Shown in pieces: positions 15,365-23,332 of a stretch of 28,653 nucleotides of DNA. The notes beneath the pieces were generated by a model. That model worked only from the letters and a program-made list of their open reading frames with translations. It was not told the origin of the DNA and made no database searches. Position 1 is the first letter of the stretch. Each line of letters starts with the position of its first letter. The stretch comes from G963674505 sp964575975 (GTDB lineage: Bacteria > Desulfobacterota > Desulfobacteria > Desulfobacterales > SKZT01): NCBI GenBank assembly GCA_964575975.1, contig CAZNTU010000060.1, positions 1 to 28,653 of the forward strand, given 5' to 3'. The position numbers and the translations under genes were made by a program.

Positions 15365-18352
15365 TCATATTTTCATCCGTTTTCCGTCGGGGTCGTAGAA
15401 TGGCATGGGGACGACCCTGGCGTTAAGCCTTTTGCCTTTGCATTCGTCCTCGAAAATCTCCAGCCGCGTTCCCGCTTTGCTCAATTCCGATTCCACCAGG
15501 GCCATGCCCACAGCCTCGCCCGTCGTGAAACTTTTGCGCGCGGTCGCCACATACCCGCGAACGCGCTCGTCCACGATCAGGGAGCCGTCCCTGGGGGCCC
15601 GCGAATCGTCCTCCATGCGAATTCCCACCAGCTTGAGCCGCTCGGGGTCGTTTTCCGCCTGACGCAACGCGACCGCGCCGACCGTCTTGTATTCCGTCTT
15701 CTTGCGGTCCCATAAGAATCCGAGACCCAAATCCAGCAGATTGGTCCGCTGTTCCGATTCCTGCCCCAGGATGACGTGGCCCTTTTCCATTCTTAGAACG
15801 TTCTGCGCCTCCACGCCGAAGTTTCTGACGCCGAATTCGGCGCCGGCTTCCTTTAGCATGTCCCACACGCATTGCATGTACGACGCCGGAACATGCAGTT
15901 CGTAGGAAAGCTCCCCGACGAACCCCAGGCGCATGGCGCGCAACGGTATCGCGTTCGCCGCCGCGAACTCGCGATACGCCGCGAAAGGAAACGCCTCGTT
16001 GGAGACGTCGCCGTCGACAACCTTTTCCACCAACTTTCTGGCGTTGGGCCCGGACACGTTTATCACCCCCATGGCGTCCGTCAGATTGACGATGTGGAAA
16101 TGCCAGCCGTCGAACCGGGTGTGGTACCGAATCCATTCCGAAGTCTGGCCCGCCCTCCCCGTGGACGTCGTAAAGTAGTAGTCGTTTTCGCCGGTCTTGA
16201 CCACGACGCCGTCGTCGATCACGCATCCGTCGTCGTTGCACATGGCCGAATATTTGATTCGGCCCTCCTTCGCCTTGGACATGTCCGACACGTAGACCCG
16301 CTGGAGGGCTTTCAAGGCGTCCGGGCCGAATATGCGGAACTTCCCAAGCGTGGAGGCGTCGAGCATGCCCACGTTGTTCCGCACGTTCAGGATTTCCTCC
16401 TTGCAGTCGAAGTCGTTCGAAAAATAACGGGCGCGTTGCCAAACGCCGATATTTCGGAAAACGCCGCCATCCTTCTTCTGGGACTCGTGGAGAGGGGTGC
16501 GCTTGAACATGTGGTGGTTCGCTCCCGCGTAAGTCGCGATAAAAGTCGGCACGAGGGGCGGACGAACGGTCGTGGGTTTCGGCTTTTCCGTCGAGGCCGT
16601 GTGCTTGGCGACGTAAAGGGGCAGGTTGTGTCCGGGGATGCCCCCCTGTCCGGGGCCGGTTCCCGCGGAGGTGAACCGCTTGATCAGTTCCGGGACGTCG
16701 AAGCCCATCTCGATGGCCTGCTTGATGTTCTTCAAGGTGACGTCCTCGTCGAAGCAGACGAAGCTTTTTCTTCCAGTGCCGGGAGTGTTGACGAACTTGT
16801 TTCCTCTTTCCGGACCGGGCAGGGCCGTCGCCGTTCGCTCGGCCTCGGACAGCGCGGATTCGTTCGCGCCCCCGCAAGCGGAGGCCGCCCGAAGCCCGGC
16901 CAGCCGTCCGGAGGCCTCGATGGAATCGGGGTGGTTCAACCCCGTCACGCGGCCGGCCGCGAACATTTTGTCCGGCAATTTTTCCGGCTTGAAATACCCC
17001 GTATGGGAGTCGTAGGTCAGTCTGGCCTGGGCCAGGATGAACGGCCCGTTCGCGGGGGTCAGTCCCGCCGACGCCACCAGCAGGTCGCAGGCGAATTCGC
17101 GCCGGACCTCGCCGTCAAGAGTTTTCAGCACGACCTTCTTGACCGTCTTTCCGCCCCCGTTGGCCTCGAAAGCGACCCATCCCTTGAGAACGGGTACGCG
17201 GCGAGCCTCCAGCGCGGACAGAAGGTCGGGATTTTGGCCGTTCTCGCGAAGGTCGGCGACGCACTTTATTTTAAGGCCAAGGTCGTGCAGATCGACGGCC
17301 GCCTCGAGCCCCAGGTCGTGGCCAACGCTGAACACCGCTTCCTTTCCGGGAAGAATGCCGTAGGTTCGGGCCAGACGATGCGCGCATCCGACCTGCATGA
17401 CCCCCGGCTTTTCGTTGTGCTCGAAAAGGAGAGGGCGCTCGATGCATCCGGTGGCGACCACGACGGTTTTCGATCTGATTTCGACGTAGCGTTCGGTGAA
17501 ATGGTCGGTTTCCCCGCCCGTTTGAAAGGCGGCAATCAAATTGTCCGTGTAGGTCCCGACCATGGGAGAGTGCTTGAACACCCGGATGTTTTCCGTTTTC
17601 TCGGTCCGTTCGGCAAGTTCCCGCGCCTTCTCGTGCAACGGACGGCCGTCCCCGCAGGTCGAGACGCGGTAGTCGTAGCACCCGCCCAAATAGGGGCGAG
17701 CCTCGAGCAGGACCACCCGCAATCCCGACTCGGAGGCGGCCAGGGCGGCTTGCATGCCGGCCGGGCCTCCGCCGATGACGCAAACGTCGGCATTCAGGAA
17801 TACCTCGTCGTATTTTCCCTTCATTTCGTAATCGGGTGAAATTCTTCCGAGACCGGCGGCCTTGCGGATTTCCTTCATGGCCAAGGGCCAGACGGCGGCC
17901 GGCCTGTGCATGGTGCGATAGTAGAAACCGGCGGGCATCATCCAGTCCAGCTTGTCCAGGAAGGCCATCATGTCGCGGTCGCCGGAACCCTCCAGCTTGT
18001 ATCGCTTTTTGATCCTGGCCCCGTGCTCGTCCAGGAAATCCAGCATTCGCCTCGGTCCCCTGATGTTCTGCATCCGGACGCTCATGCCGTCTTTCAACAA
18101 CTTGTTCTCCGCCCTCTCGTTCGGGACCCCGTCGATCTCCATGCACGTGTTGGAGCATTCGCCGTCGAGACTGTAGAGTCCTCTGGGACGATGGTATTTC
18201 AAGCTGCGCCCGAAAACGCGGACTCCGTTGGCGAAAAGGGCCGTCGCGACCGTGTCGCCGGCCACTCCGCAATGGGTTTCGCCCTTGAAATTAACGGAAC
18301 GCCTTTCGGAAGAATCGATTCGCAGCGTGGGCAATCGAGTCAGCCTGTTCAT
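15365..18352 (-). CDS. soxA: Sarcosine oxidase alpha subunit
   Basis: The product has 995 residues, the usual size for the heterotetrameric enzyme. An N-terminal ferredoxin-like domain (about 20-80: GDTVATALFANGV, KYHRPRGLY) keeps only cysteines C28, C66 and C70 and so probably lacks a cluster. A dinucleotide-binding domain (190-218, GGGPAGM) follows, where the family binds NAD. The remaining 400 residues are a GcvT-type folate domain (from about 600; RTPLHE, SGPNARKLVE, GELSYELH, RMEKGHVILGQE), where the imine product is passed to tetrahydrofolate to form 5,10-methylene-tetrahydrofolate. Its start overlaps the soxD stop by 4 bases (ATGA), so translation is coupled. Confidence 0.94.
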   Translation of the reverse strand: MNRLTRLPTLRIDSSERRSVNFKGETHCGVAGDTVATALFANGVRVFGRSLKYHRPRGLYSLDGECSNTCMEIDGVPNERAENKLLKDGMSVRMQNIRGPRRMLDFLDEHGARIKKRYKLEGSGDRDMMAFLDKLDWMMPAGFYYRTMHRPAAVWPLAMKEIRKAAGLGRISPDYEMKGKYDEVFLNADVCVIGGGPAGMQAALAASESGLRVVLLEARPYLGGCYDYRVSTCGDGRPLHEKARELAERTEKTENIRVFKHSPMVGTYTDNLIAAFQTGGETDHFTERYVEIRSKTVVVATGCIERPLLFEHNEKPGVMQVGCAHRLARTYGILPGKEAVFSVGHDLGLEAAVDLHDLGLKIKCVADLRENGQNPDLLSALEARRVPVLKGWVAFEANGGGKTVKKVVLKTLDGEVRREFACDLLVASAGLTPANGPFILAQARLTYDSHTGYFKPEKLPDKMFAAGRVTGLNHPDSIEASGRLAGLRAASACGGANESALSEAERTATALPGPERGNKFVNTPGTGRKSFVCFDEDVTLKNIKQAIEMGFDVPELIKRFTSAGTGPGQGGIPGHNLPLYVAKHTASTEKPKPTTVRPPLVPTFIATYAGANHHMFKRTPLHESQKKDGGVFRNIGVWQRARYFSNDFDCKEEILNVRNNVGMLDASTLGKFRIFGPDALKALQRVYVSDMSKAKEGRIKYSAMCNDDGCVIDDGVVVKTGENDYYFTTSTGRAGQTSEWIRYHTRFDGWHFHIVNLTDAMGVINVSGPNARKLVEKVVDGDVSNEAFPFAAYREFAAANAIPLRAMRLGFVGELSYELHVPASYMQCVWDMLKEAGAEFGVRNFGVEAQNVLRMEKGHVILGQESEQRTNLLDLGLGFLWDRKKTEYKTVGAVALRQAENDPERLKLVGIRMEDDSRAPRDGSLIVDERVRGYVATARKSFTTGEAVGMALVESELSKAGTRLEIFEDECKGKRLNARVVPMPFYDPDGKRMKI

Positions 18353-18636
18353 TCTGTTTCCTCCGAATTATCCTCCGGTTTGGAAGCTTCGGCGACCGAA
18401 ACTTCGAGATTCGAAACTGTGTCGCGGCTCGTGGCGAACCACGTTCCGCATCCGTCGCGATGGTACCACCATTCCTTCTGCACCCCCATGGCGCATTTGT
18501 TCATGTGAACGTAGTCGCACCAGGCTTCGGGGGTCAGATTCTCCTCGTCCGGGCGCGGCCCCTTGTCCTCTCCGCCGTAGCGGAACTCGTAGCCGTTGCG
18601 TTTGCCGCAGACGGGGCATGTGAGAGTCAGTGACAT
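18349..18636 (-). CDS. soxD: Sarcosine oxidase delta subunit
   Basis: The product is a small zinc-binding subunit of 95 residues. C7, C10, H59 and C63 (CPVC ... YHRDGC) correspond to the known zinc ligands of SoxD. YGGE, RP and the GCGTWFATSRDT block are family hallmarks. It has an extra acidic tail after about residue 80. AGGAG lies shortly before ATG 18636. It overlaps soxA by 4 bases. The stretch between it and soxB is occupied by an unrelated gene cassette. Confidence 0.95.
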   Translation of the reverse strand: MSLTLTCPVCGKRNGYEFRYGGEDKGPRPDEENLTPEAWCDYVHMNKCAMGVQKEWWYHRDGCGTWFATSRDTVSNLEVSVAEASKPEDNSEETE

Positions 18637-18658
18637 TGTCGGGCTCCTTTTGTAGGTT

Positions 18659-18707
18659 TTAGCTGTTAGCCGTTAGCGGTTAGCGGTTACCTGTTGGCTG
18701 TTAACCG
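18659..18707 (+). repeat. Heptamer array TTAGCNG, left flank of the S23-type cassette
   Basis: Seven consecutive seven-base units: TTAGCTG, TTAGCCG, TTAGCGG, TTAGCGG, then degenerate TTACCTG, TTGGCTG, TTAACCG. The last unit contains the stop codon of the adjacent four-helix-bundle gene. It is the inverted counterpart of the array at 19100-19134. Confidence 0.9.
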
Positions 18708-19060
18708 GTGGTCGATAGTTTTTGGATAAAGCTGTTCAGCATCATTTTCACCTCGTCAATCCGTATGTTTAGTTCGCTGTATTCTTCGCGGTTCAAATAA
18801 TCGAGATCGCAAGCCAGAAGAAGTTGACATTCGGCTTCGCTTGCGGATCCCGCGGCAACGCTCATGAATCTGGCCAGCTCCTTCTCCGCGGCTCTTCCGC
18901 AACCTTCCGCGATGTTCGACGGAACGGACGCCGCCGCCCTCCGTATCCGAGCAGTGAGTCCAAACCGTTCGTCGGCGGGAAAGCTCCTTGCGACTCCATA
19001 CACGTGCAGCGTGAATTCATGGGCTTTCTCCCACACTTTAAGCGTTCTGAAATCTCTCAT
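18701..19060 (-). CDS. Four-helix-bundle protein (S23 / 23S rRNA intervening-sequence type)
   Basis: The product has 119 residues from ATG 19060 (starting MRDFRTLKVWEKAHE, the usual family start); an in-frame ATG at 19066 is also possible, but the AAGAGG site then sits only a few bases away. Family marks are the KVWEKAHE motif, RIRRAAASVPSNIAEG and a heptad-rich second half ending in helical sequence. These proteins were first found in intervening sequences of 23S rRNA genes and also occur as stand-alone genes; their biochemical role is unclear. Here the gene sits inside the sox operon, in the same orientation, between inverted TTAGCNG arrays, which suggests a small insertion cassette. Confidence 0.9.
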   Translation of the reverse strand: MRDFRTLKVWEKAHEFTLHVYGVARSFPADERFGLTARIRRAAASVPSNIAEGCGRAAEKELARFMSVAAGSASEAECQLLLACDLDYLNREEYSELNIRIDEVKMMLNSFIQKLSTTG

Positions 19061-19099
19061 CCCCATTATCCTCTTCTCGATTCGGCAATCAACAAACCA

Positions 19100-19134
19100 C
19101 CGCCAACCGCTAACAGCTAACGGCTAACCGCTTT
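19100..19134 (-). repeat. Heptamer array TTAGCNG, right flank of the S23-type cassette
   Basis: Read on the minus strand, five seven-base units from 19134: AAAGCGG, TTAGCCG, TTAGCTG, TTAGCGG, TTGGCGG. The three central ones match the left array exactly in pattern. The array ends 3 bases from the soxB stop codon at 19138. Left and right arrays are inverted relative to each other and enclose about 390 bases. Confidence 0.9.
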
Positions 19135-19137
19135 CCC

Positions 19138-20361
19138 TCAATTATCCGGCGTATAATTCACCAACGCCGCCGTTTCGCCCATGAGCCGGTGCTCCCGGTA
19201 GCGGCGCAGGTGGAACGGCTCCAGGATTTTCGGGCGGTTTCCTGTCGCTAAAAACCGGGCCATGTGCTTTCCGACGGCCGCGCACGACTTGAAACCGAAA
19301 TATCCCCAGCCGCAATCCATATAGAAACCCTCGACGGGGTCGTTGCCGTCCATGATGGGGGCCATGTCCGGCGTCATGTCGGCGAGACCTCCCCAGATGC
19401 GCATGAACTTTACGCCTCTCAGACACGGCAGCCAGTCGGAGAGGGCTTCGGCCTGGTGCTTGATGTAATAGGCCGTGTTCTGGGTCGTGTAGTTGGGCCA
19501 GGGGTCCATGTGCGCGCCGGTGGCGATCTCGCCTTTCAAGGTCTGGTTGGCGTAGCAGTGGTATGCCCCCGACGAGACCACATGGTCCAGGATAGGCTTG
19601 AGCGGTTGGGTGACCATGGCTTGGATCGTCAGGACGCTGATGGGAAGCTTGATCCCCAGCATGCGGTGGATGATCCCGGCGGAATAGCCCCCGGCGCTCA
19701 CCAGCACCCTTGGGGTATTGATGCGGCCCCTGCTGGTGGCGACTCCCGTTATTTTCCCGTTTTCCACGCGTATCGCCTCCGCCGCAGTGTTCTGGTGGAT
19801 ATGCGCGCCGAACCGGGACGCGCCCTTGGCAAGGCCCCAGACGACCGCGTCGTGTCGCACGATTCCTCCGGGAGGATGGTACATCGCTCCGTGGATGGGA
19901 AACGTGATGTCCTCCGAGATGTTCAGGGCGGGGACCAGCTCCTTGGCCTCCTTGGCGTCGATCAGATGGCTTTCCACACCGTGGAACTGAGCCGTGGCGA
20001 CGTTCATGCGGGCTGCCTTCATGGCCGCCTCGCTGTGCATCAGGTTCAGGTTTCCGCAGTTGTTGAACATCAGGTTGAAATCCAGTTCCTTGGTAAGGAC
20101 CGGCCACAGGTCGAGAGCCTCCTTGTACAGAGGCACGTTGTGCCGCGTGCGCTGGTTCGCCCGCACGATGGCCGTGTTCCTGCCTGCTCCGCCGTACCCG
20201 ATGTAGTTCTTTTCGACAATGGCCACGTCGGAAAATCCGTGCTCCTTGCATAGAAAATAGGCCGTCGCGAGTCCGTGCAGTCCTCCGCCGACAATCACCG
20301 CGTCGTAGCTGGATTTGAGCGGGGGCTTGCTTCCCCAAAGGGGCTTGCGTTTCGAAAACAT
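19138..20361 (-). CDS. soxB: Sarcosine oxidase beta subunit
   Basis: The product is the flavoprotein subunit, 407 residues from ATG 20361 (GGAGAACGGAAA just upstream); a longer frame to 20472 adds 37 residues with no family similarity. It is a DAO-type oxidoreductase: GGGLHG (25-30) binds the FAD ADP moiety, and GGAGRNT (57-63) is the second flavin motif. H170 in VRHDAV is the position of the histidine that carries the covalent FMN in the heterotetrameric enzyme. C-terminal MDCGWGYFGFK closes the flavin site. It oxidises sarcosine to the imine, releasing glycine. First gene of the sox operon, divergent from the RpiR regulator. Confidence 0.95.
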   Translation of the reverse strand: MFSKRKPLWGSKPPLKSSYDAVIVGGGLHGLATAYFLCKEHGFSDVAIVEKNYIGYGGAGRNTAIVRANQRTRHNVPLYKEALDLWPVLTKELDFNLMFNNCGNLNLMHSEAAMKAARMNVATAQFHGVESHLIDAKEAKELVPALNISEDITFPIHGAMYHPPGGIVRHDAVVWGLAKGASRFGAHIHQNTAAEAIRVENGKITGVATSRGRINTPRVLVSAGGYSAGIIHRMLGIKLPISVLTIQAMVTQPLKPILDHVVSSGAYHCYANQTLKGEIATGAHMDPWPNYTTQNTAYYIKHQAEALSDWLPCLRGVKFMRIWGGLADMTPDMAPIMDGNDPVEGFYMDCGWGYFGFKSCAAVGKHMARFLATGNRPKILEPFHLRRYREHRLMGETAALVNYTPDN

Positions 20362-20452
20362 TTTCCGTTCTCCGTCGAAAGGTCCTTTGAATTCGCGAGC
20401 GCGCCGATCCGACGATCTTCGCATCGGCGCCAGTCGCGCTTTGTTTTTCACC

Positions 20453-20482
20453 GCATTACGCCAATGTAACAAAACATGTCAA
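20453..20482 (-). promoter_or_regulatory. Candidate promoter of the sox operon
   Basis: Minus strand: TTGACA (20482-20477), an 18-base spacer, TAATGC (20458-20453). A start near 20445 would leave a leader of about 85 bases before soxB. The inverted repeat at 20497-20514 lies just upstream of the -35 element. Confidence 0.4.
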
Positions 20483-20496
20483 GAACAAAAGAATAA

Positions 20497-20514
20497 ATGA
20501 AACAAAAATTTCAT
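20497..20514. promoter_or_regulatory. Candidate RpiR operator 1
   Basis: A perfect inverted repeat, ATGAAA-CAAAAA-TTTCAT. It sits about 15 bases upstream of the candidate soxB -35 element. Half-sites of the GAAA/TTTC type fit what is known of several RpiR-family regulators; assignment to this regulator is by position only. Confidence 0.45.
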
Positions 20515-20531
20515 GAATATGCAAATCGGAA

Positions 20532-20560
20532 TTGACACTTTTTAAACAAATTGTTAATTG
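20532..20560 (+). promoter_or_regulatory. Candidate promoter of the RpiR regulator gene
   Basis: TTGACA at 20532-20537, a 17-base spacer, and a weak -10 (TAATTG, 20555-20560). It lies between the two candidate operators. Confidence 0.4.
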
Positions 20561-20593
20561 GCCATTTTATAGGGTGCGATGAAAGATACGAGA

Positions 20594-20620
20594 ATGAAAC
20601 AAATATTGCAAAAATTTCAT
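20594..20620. promoter_or_regulatory. Candidate RpiR operator 2
   Basis: ATGAAAC (20594-20600) and AAATTTCAT (20612-20620), the same half-sites as operator 1 with a longer 15-base centre. It lies immediately before the GGGAGG ribosome site of the regulator gene, suiting autoregulation. Confidence 0.4.
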
Positions 20621-20634
20621 GCGGGAGGACGATT

Positions 20635-21531
20635 TTGGTTGAAACGCAATCAAACCCGGTCGTAAGGACCATCAATGAAAATTTCGAGTCCTTGACACCG
20701 AAGGGGAGGCTTCTGGGAAAATACGCCATTCAGAACGCGCGCAAGGTGGTGTTCATGACGACGCGGGAGCTTGCGGAGGCTTGCGACGTCAGCGAGGCCA
20801 CGGTGGTGAGGTTTGTCGGGCGGCTGGGCTACGACGGCTACGGGGAGTTTCTCCAGGCCTTGAGGGACTACGTGGAGACGGGCATGACGCTGCGGGACCG
20901 GGTGGACCTGGGGGACGCGAAAAAAGCCGGACCCGGGTCCGGCAGGTTCCACCGGGTGGTTTTCGACGAGATGAACAATTTGAAAAGGTTCTACGAAACC
21001 ATGGACATGGAAACCGTGGAGAAGTTCGTGGAGGCGATCGGCGAAAATCCTTCGGTGTACGTTGTAGGCTCCCGCCTTTCCTATACGTTCGCCTATTACC
21101 TTGGATGGTCCCTGACGAAGGTCCGCAAGGGGGTCCGGATTTTGAACGGAAGCGACAGCACTTCCATCGACTGGCTGACCAACGCCCCGGACGAAAGCCT
21201 GGTGGTCGTGATCGCCACGTCGCGATATCCCAACGAATTGATCAAATTGAGCAAGATGGTGCGACGCCTTGGACACACGCTGTTGGTGATCGCGGACAGC
21301 AAACTGTGCCCTTTGATACCGTTCGCCCACATGTTCCTGATCGCGCGGTCGAAATCGATCCCCCTCATCGGAAATCCCAGCGCGATTTTGTGTCTGGCCA
21401 ACTATATCGTCTTGGAGCTTGCCAGCAGACGGGGGGACGACCGGGTCGATTCGCACCAGGAAAAACTGGAGAGGGTTTACCTGGAAAACGACATCTTGTT
21501 CAATCTGCACGAGGGGGCTTTCGACGAGTAG
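20635..21531 (+). CDS. RpiR/MurR family transcriptional regulator with SIS domain
   Basis: The product has 298 residues if translation starts at TTG 20635, which has GGGAGG (20623-20628) six bases upstream. The frame is open to an ATG at 20551, but those residues are not protein-like and overlap the proposed promoter. N-terminal HTH of the RpiR type (about 40-75: TTRELAEACDVSEATVVRFVGRLG). The C-terminal half is an SIS domain (about 115-260; YVVGSRLS, VVIATSRYPNE), which usually senses phosphosugars. Here the gene lies between the sox and gcv operons, so a role in controlling sarcosine and glycine breakdown is inferred; the effector is unknown. A run of T residues follows the stop. Confidence 0.88.
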   Translation: MVETQSNPVVRTINENFESLTPKGRLLGKYAIQNARKVVFMTTRELAEACDVSEATVVRFVGRLGYDGYGEFLQALRDYVETGMTLRDRVDLGDAKKAGPGSGRFHRVVFDEMNNLKRFYETMDMETVEKFVEAIGENPSVYVVGSRLSYTFAYYLGWSLTKVRKGVRILNGSDSTSIDWLTNAPDESLVVVIATSRYPNELIKLSKMVRRLGHTLLVIADSKLCPLIPFAHMFLIARSKSIPLIGNPSAILCLANYIVLELASRRGDDRVDSHQEKLERVYLENDILFNLHEGAFDE

Positions 21532-21562
21532 CGGAGTCGTTTTTTTTCTTGCGCATCGACAA

Positions 21563-21589
21563 TTGACGACCGCAAAAGTTTACTATAGT
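21563..21589 (+). promoter_or_regulatory. Candidate promoter of the gcv operon
   Basis: TTGACG (21563-21568) and TATAGT (21584-21589), a good -10 element but with a short 15-base spacer. It would let gcvTHP be expressed apart from the regulator gene. The leader is too short (about 30 bases) for a glycine riboswitch. Confidence 0.45.
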
Positions 21590-21627
21590 TTTAAGAGGTA
21601 CCGAAAATTAACCAAAAGGAGGAAATC

Positions 21628-22899
21628 ATGTCCGAAACGATCAAAAAGACTCCTTTGCACGGCTGGCACGCGGAGAACGGCGCCAGCATGGCCGAATTCG
21701 GCGGCTACGAAATGCCGCTGTGGTACTCTTCCTCCAAGAACGAACATATTTCCGTCATTACGAACGCAGGAATTTTCGACACGAGCCACATGTCCGTCTT
21801 GACGGTCTCGGGCAGGGACGCCTACGATCTTTTGCAGCTTTGCTTCACGAAGGACCTGGATTCCTGCGTCGGCAAGGACAAGTCGCCGATCGTCGAAGGA
21901 CGATGCGTCTACGGGGCCTTTTTGAACGAAGAGGGCGGCGTCATGGACGACTCCATCGTCTACAAGCTGGCCGAAAACTCTTACATGCTGGTCGTGAACG
22001 CGGGCATGGGGACCGTGATCGCCAGGCATCTGGAATCGCATCGGAACGGCAGAGACGTCGCCATAGCCGACCTGACCGACATGGTGGGAAAGATTGACAT
22101 CCAAGGACCGCTATCCGCCAGAATCCTGGCCGGACTTCTGTCCGACCCGAAAAGCGCTTTCGGCCGCATGCCTTATTTTTCGTTCAAAGGGCATTTCGAT
22201 CCTTCCTCCCGTTTGGCCGACCAGGTCCGTCTCGTGGACGGCACCCCCGTCCTGCTCTCCAGGACCGGCTACACCGGCGAGTTCGGGTTCGAGATCTACA
22301 TGGTACCGGACCGGGTGCGCGCGCTCTGGGAACGAATTCTGTCCGAGGGGAAGGATGCGGGGATCGTGGCGTGCGGACTGGCGGCGAGGGATTCGCTGAG
22401 AGGAGGGGCCGTCCTGCCCCTCTCCCACCAGGACATAGGTCCCTGGCCGTACGTCAATCACCCCTGGACCTTCGCGCTTCCATACAACGACGACCAAACC
22501 GGATTCACAAAGAAATTCATAGGTTCCGACGCTCTCTTGAACGTCGAGTCACCCGAATTCACATATCCTTTCGTCGGGTTCGACCTTCGCAAGGTTTCCA
22601 TTGGGGACCCGGCGGTTGTCTTGGATGTCGGCGGAGACGAAATCGGAAAGGTCCTGACGTGCGTTTCCGACATGGCCCTGGGCCGCGACGGAGACAAAAT
22701 CTACAGCATAGCGAGCCCGGACAAGCCTGCGGATCTCAAGATCAAGGGGTTGTCGTGCGGGTTCGTGAAAGTGCGGCGCGCCATGAAGGAAAAAGAGGCC
22801 GTCGTTCTGAAAGACGATCGGAGAAAAATCGAGGCGCGTATCGCGTCGGACATTCGGCCCGACAGGACCGCGAGACGGCCAATCGACAAAATGCTATAA
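21628..22899 (+). CDS. gcvT: Aminomethyltransferase, glycine cleavage T-protein
   Basis: The product has 423 residues. It releases ammonia from the aminomethyl group on lipoyl-GcvH and moves the methylene carbon to tetrahydrofolate. Folate-fold signatures: GYEMPLWY near the N terminus, MDDSIVY with the catalytic aspartate (about 110), RTGYTGEFGFE (about 212-222), and GLAARDSLRGGAVLPLSHQDIG. The last segment differs from the common RLEAGMxLYGxD form; I recall similar forms in sulfate-reducing Desulfobacterota. It is about 50 residues longer than E. coli GcvT. AGGAGG lies 5 bases ahead of the ATG. First gene of the gcv operon. Confidence 0.92.
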   Translation: MSETIKKTPLHGWHAENGASMAEFGGYEMPLWYSSSKNEHISVITNAGIFDTSHMSVLTVSGRDAYDLLQLCFTKDLDSCVGKDKSPIVEGRCVYGAFLNEEGGVMDDSIVYKLAENSYMLVVNAGMGTVIARHLESHRNGRDVAIADLTDMVGKIDIQGPLSARILAGLLSDPKSAFGRMPYFSFKGHFDPSSRLADQVRLVDGTPVLLSRTGYTGEFGFEIYMVPDRVRALWERILSEGKDAGIVACGLAARDSLRGGAVLPLSHQDIGPWPYVNHPWTFALPYNDDQTGFTKKFIGSDALLNVESPEFTYPFVGFDLRKVSIGDPAVVLDVGGDEIGKVLTCVSDMALGRDGDKIYSIASPDKPADLKIKGLSCGFVKVRRAMKEKEAVVLKDDRRKIEARIASDIRPDRTARRPIDKML

Positions 22900-22924
22900 A
22901 AATAAAACCAAGGAGGAAGCGGAC

Positions 22925-23329
22925 ATGGCCAAGAAAATCGAGGAACTTGCATTTTTGGACGGATACAGATACGCGGAGGACCACGAATGGGCGAAGGCGA
23001 ACGGAGACATCGTGAGGGTCGGCATTTCGGACTACGCGCAGGATCGGCTCGGCGAAATCGTTTTCGTGGAGGTTCCCGAGATCGGCGACGAATTTCAGAA
23101 GGGGCAGGAGTTCGGAACCGTCGAGTCCACGAAGGCGGTGTCGGAACTCTACATGCCCGTGGCGGGGAAAGTGGTCGCCGTAAACAAGGCGCTGGAGGAC
23201 AGCCCCGAGCTGATAAACAACGAACCTTACACGGGAGGATGGATTGTCGAGGTTTCGGCGAACGATCTTTCCCAGCTCCAGGCCTTGATGGACAAGGACG
23301 CCTACGTGGAAATGCTGAAAGGATTGTAG
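22925..23329 (+). CDS. gcvH: Glycine cleavage H-protein
   Basis: The product has 134 residues. It is the lipoyl carrier that shuttles the aminomethyl intermediate from P-protein to T-protein. The lipoylation site is K70 in ESTKAVSEL, preceded by HEW, VGISDYAQ and LGEIVFVEVP, all family marks, and followed by NEPYTGGWIVEV. AAGGAGG is close before the ATG. The stop is 3 bases from gcvPA. Confidence 0.97.
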   Translation: MAKKIEELAFLDGYRYAEDHEWAKANGDIVRVGISDYAQDRLGEIVFVEVPEIGDEFQKGQEFGTVESTKAVSELYMPVAGKVVAVNKALEDSPELINNEPYTGGWIVEVSANDLSQLQALMDKDAYVEMLKGL

Positions 23330-23332
23330 ACC

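Noticed and set aside
18701..19060. Diversity-generating retroelement, since Avd proteins resemble S23 four-helix bundles
   Set aside because: There is no reverse transcriptase and no template/variable repeat pair; the flanking repeats are heptamer arrays.
21532..21627. Glycine riboswitch before gcvT
   Set aside because: The space is only 96 bases, includes a promoter-like sequence, and shows none of the tandem aptamer structure.
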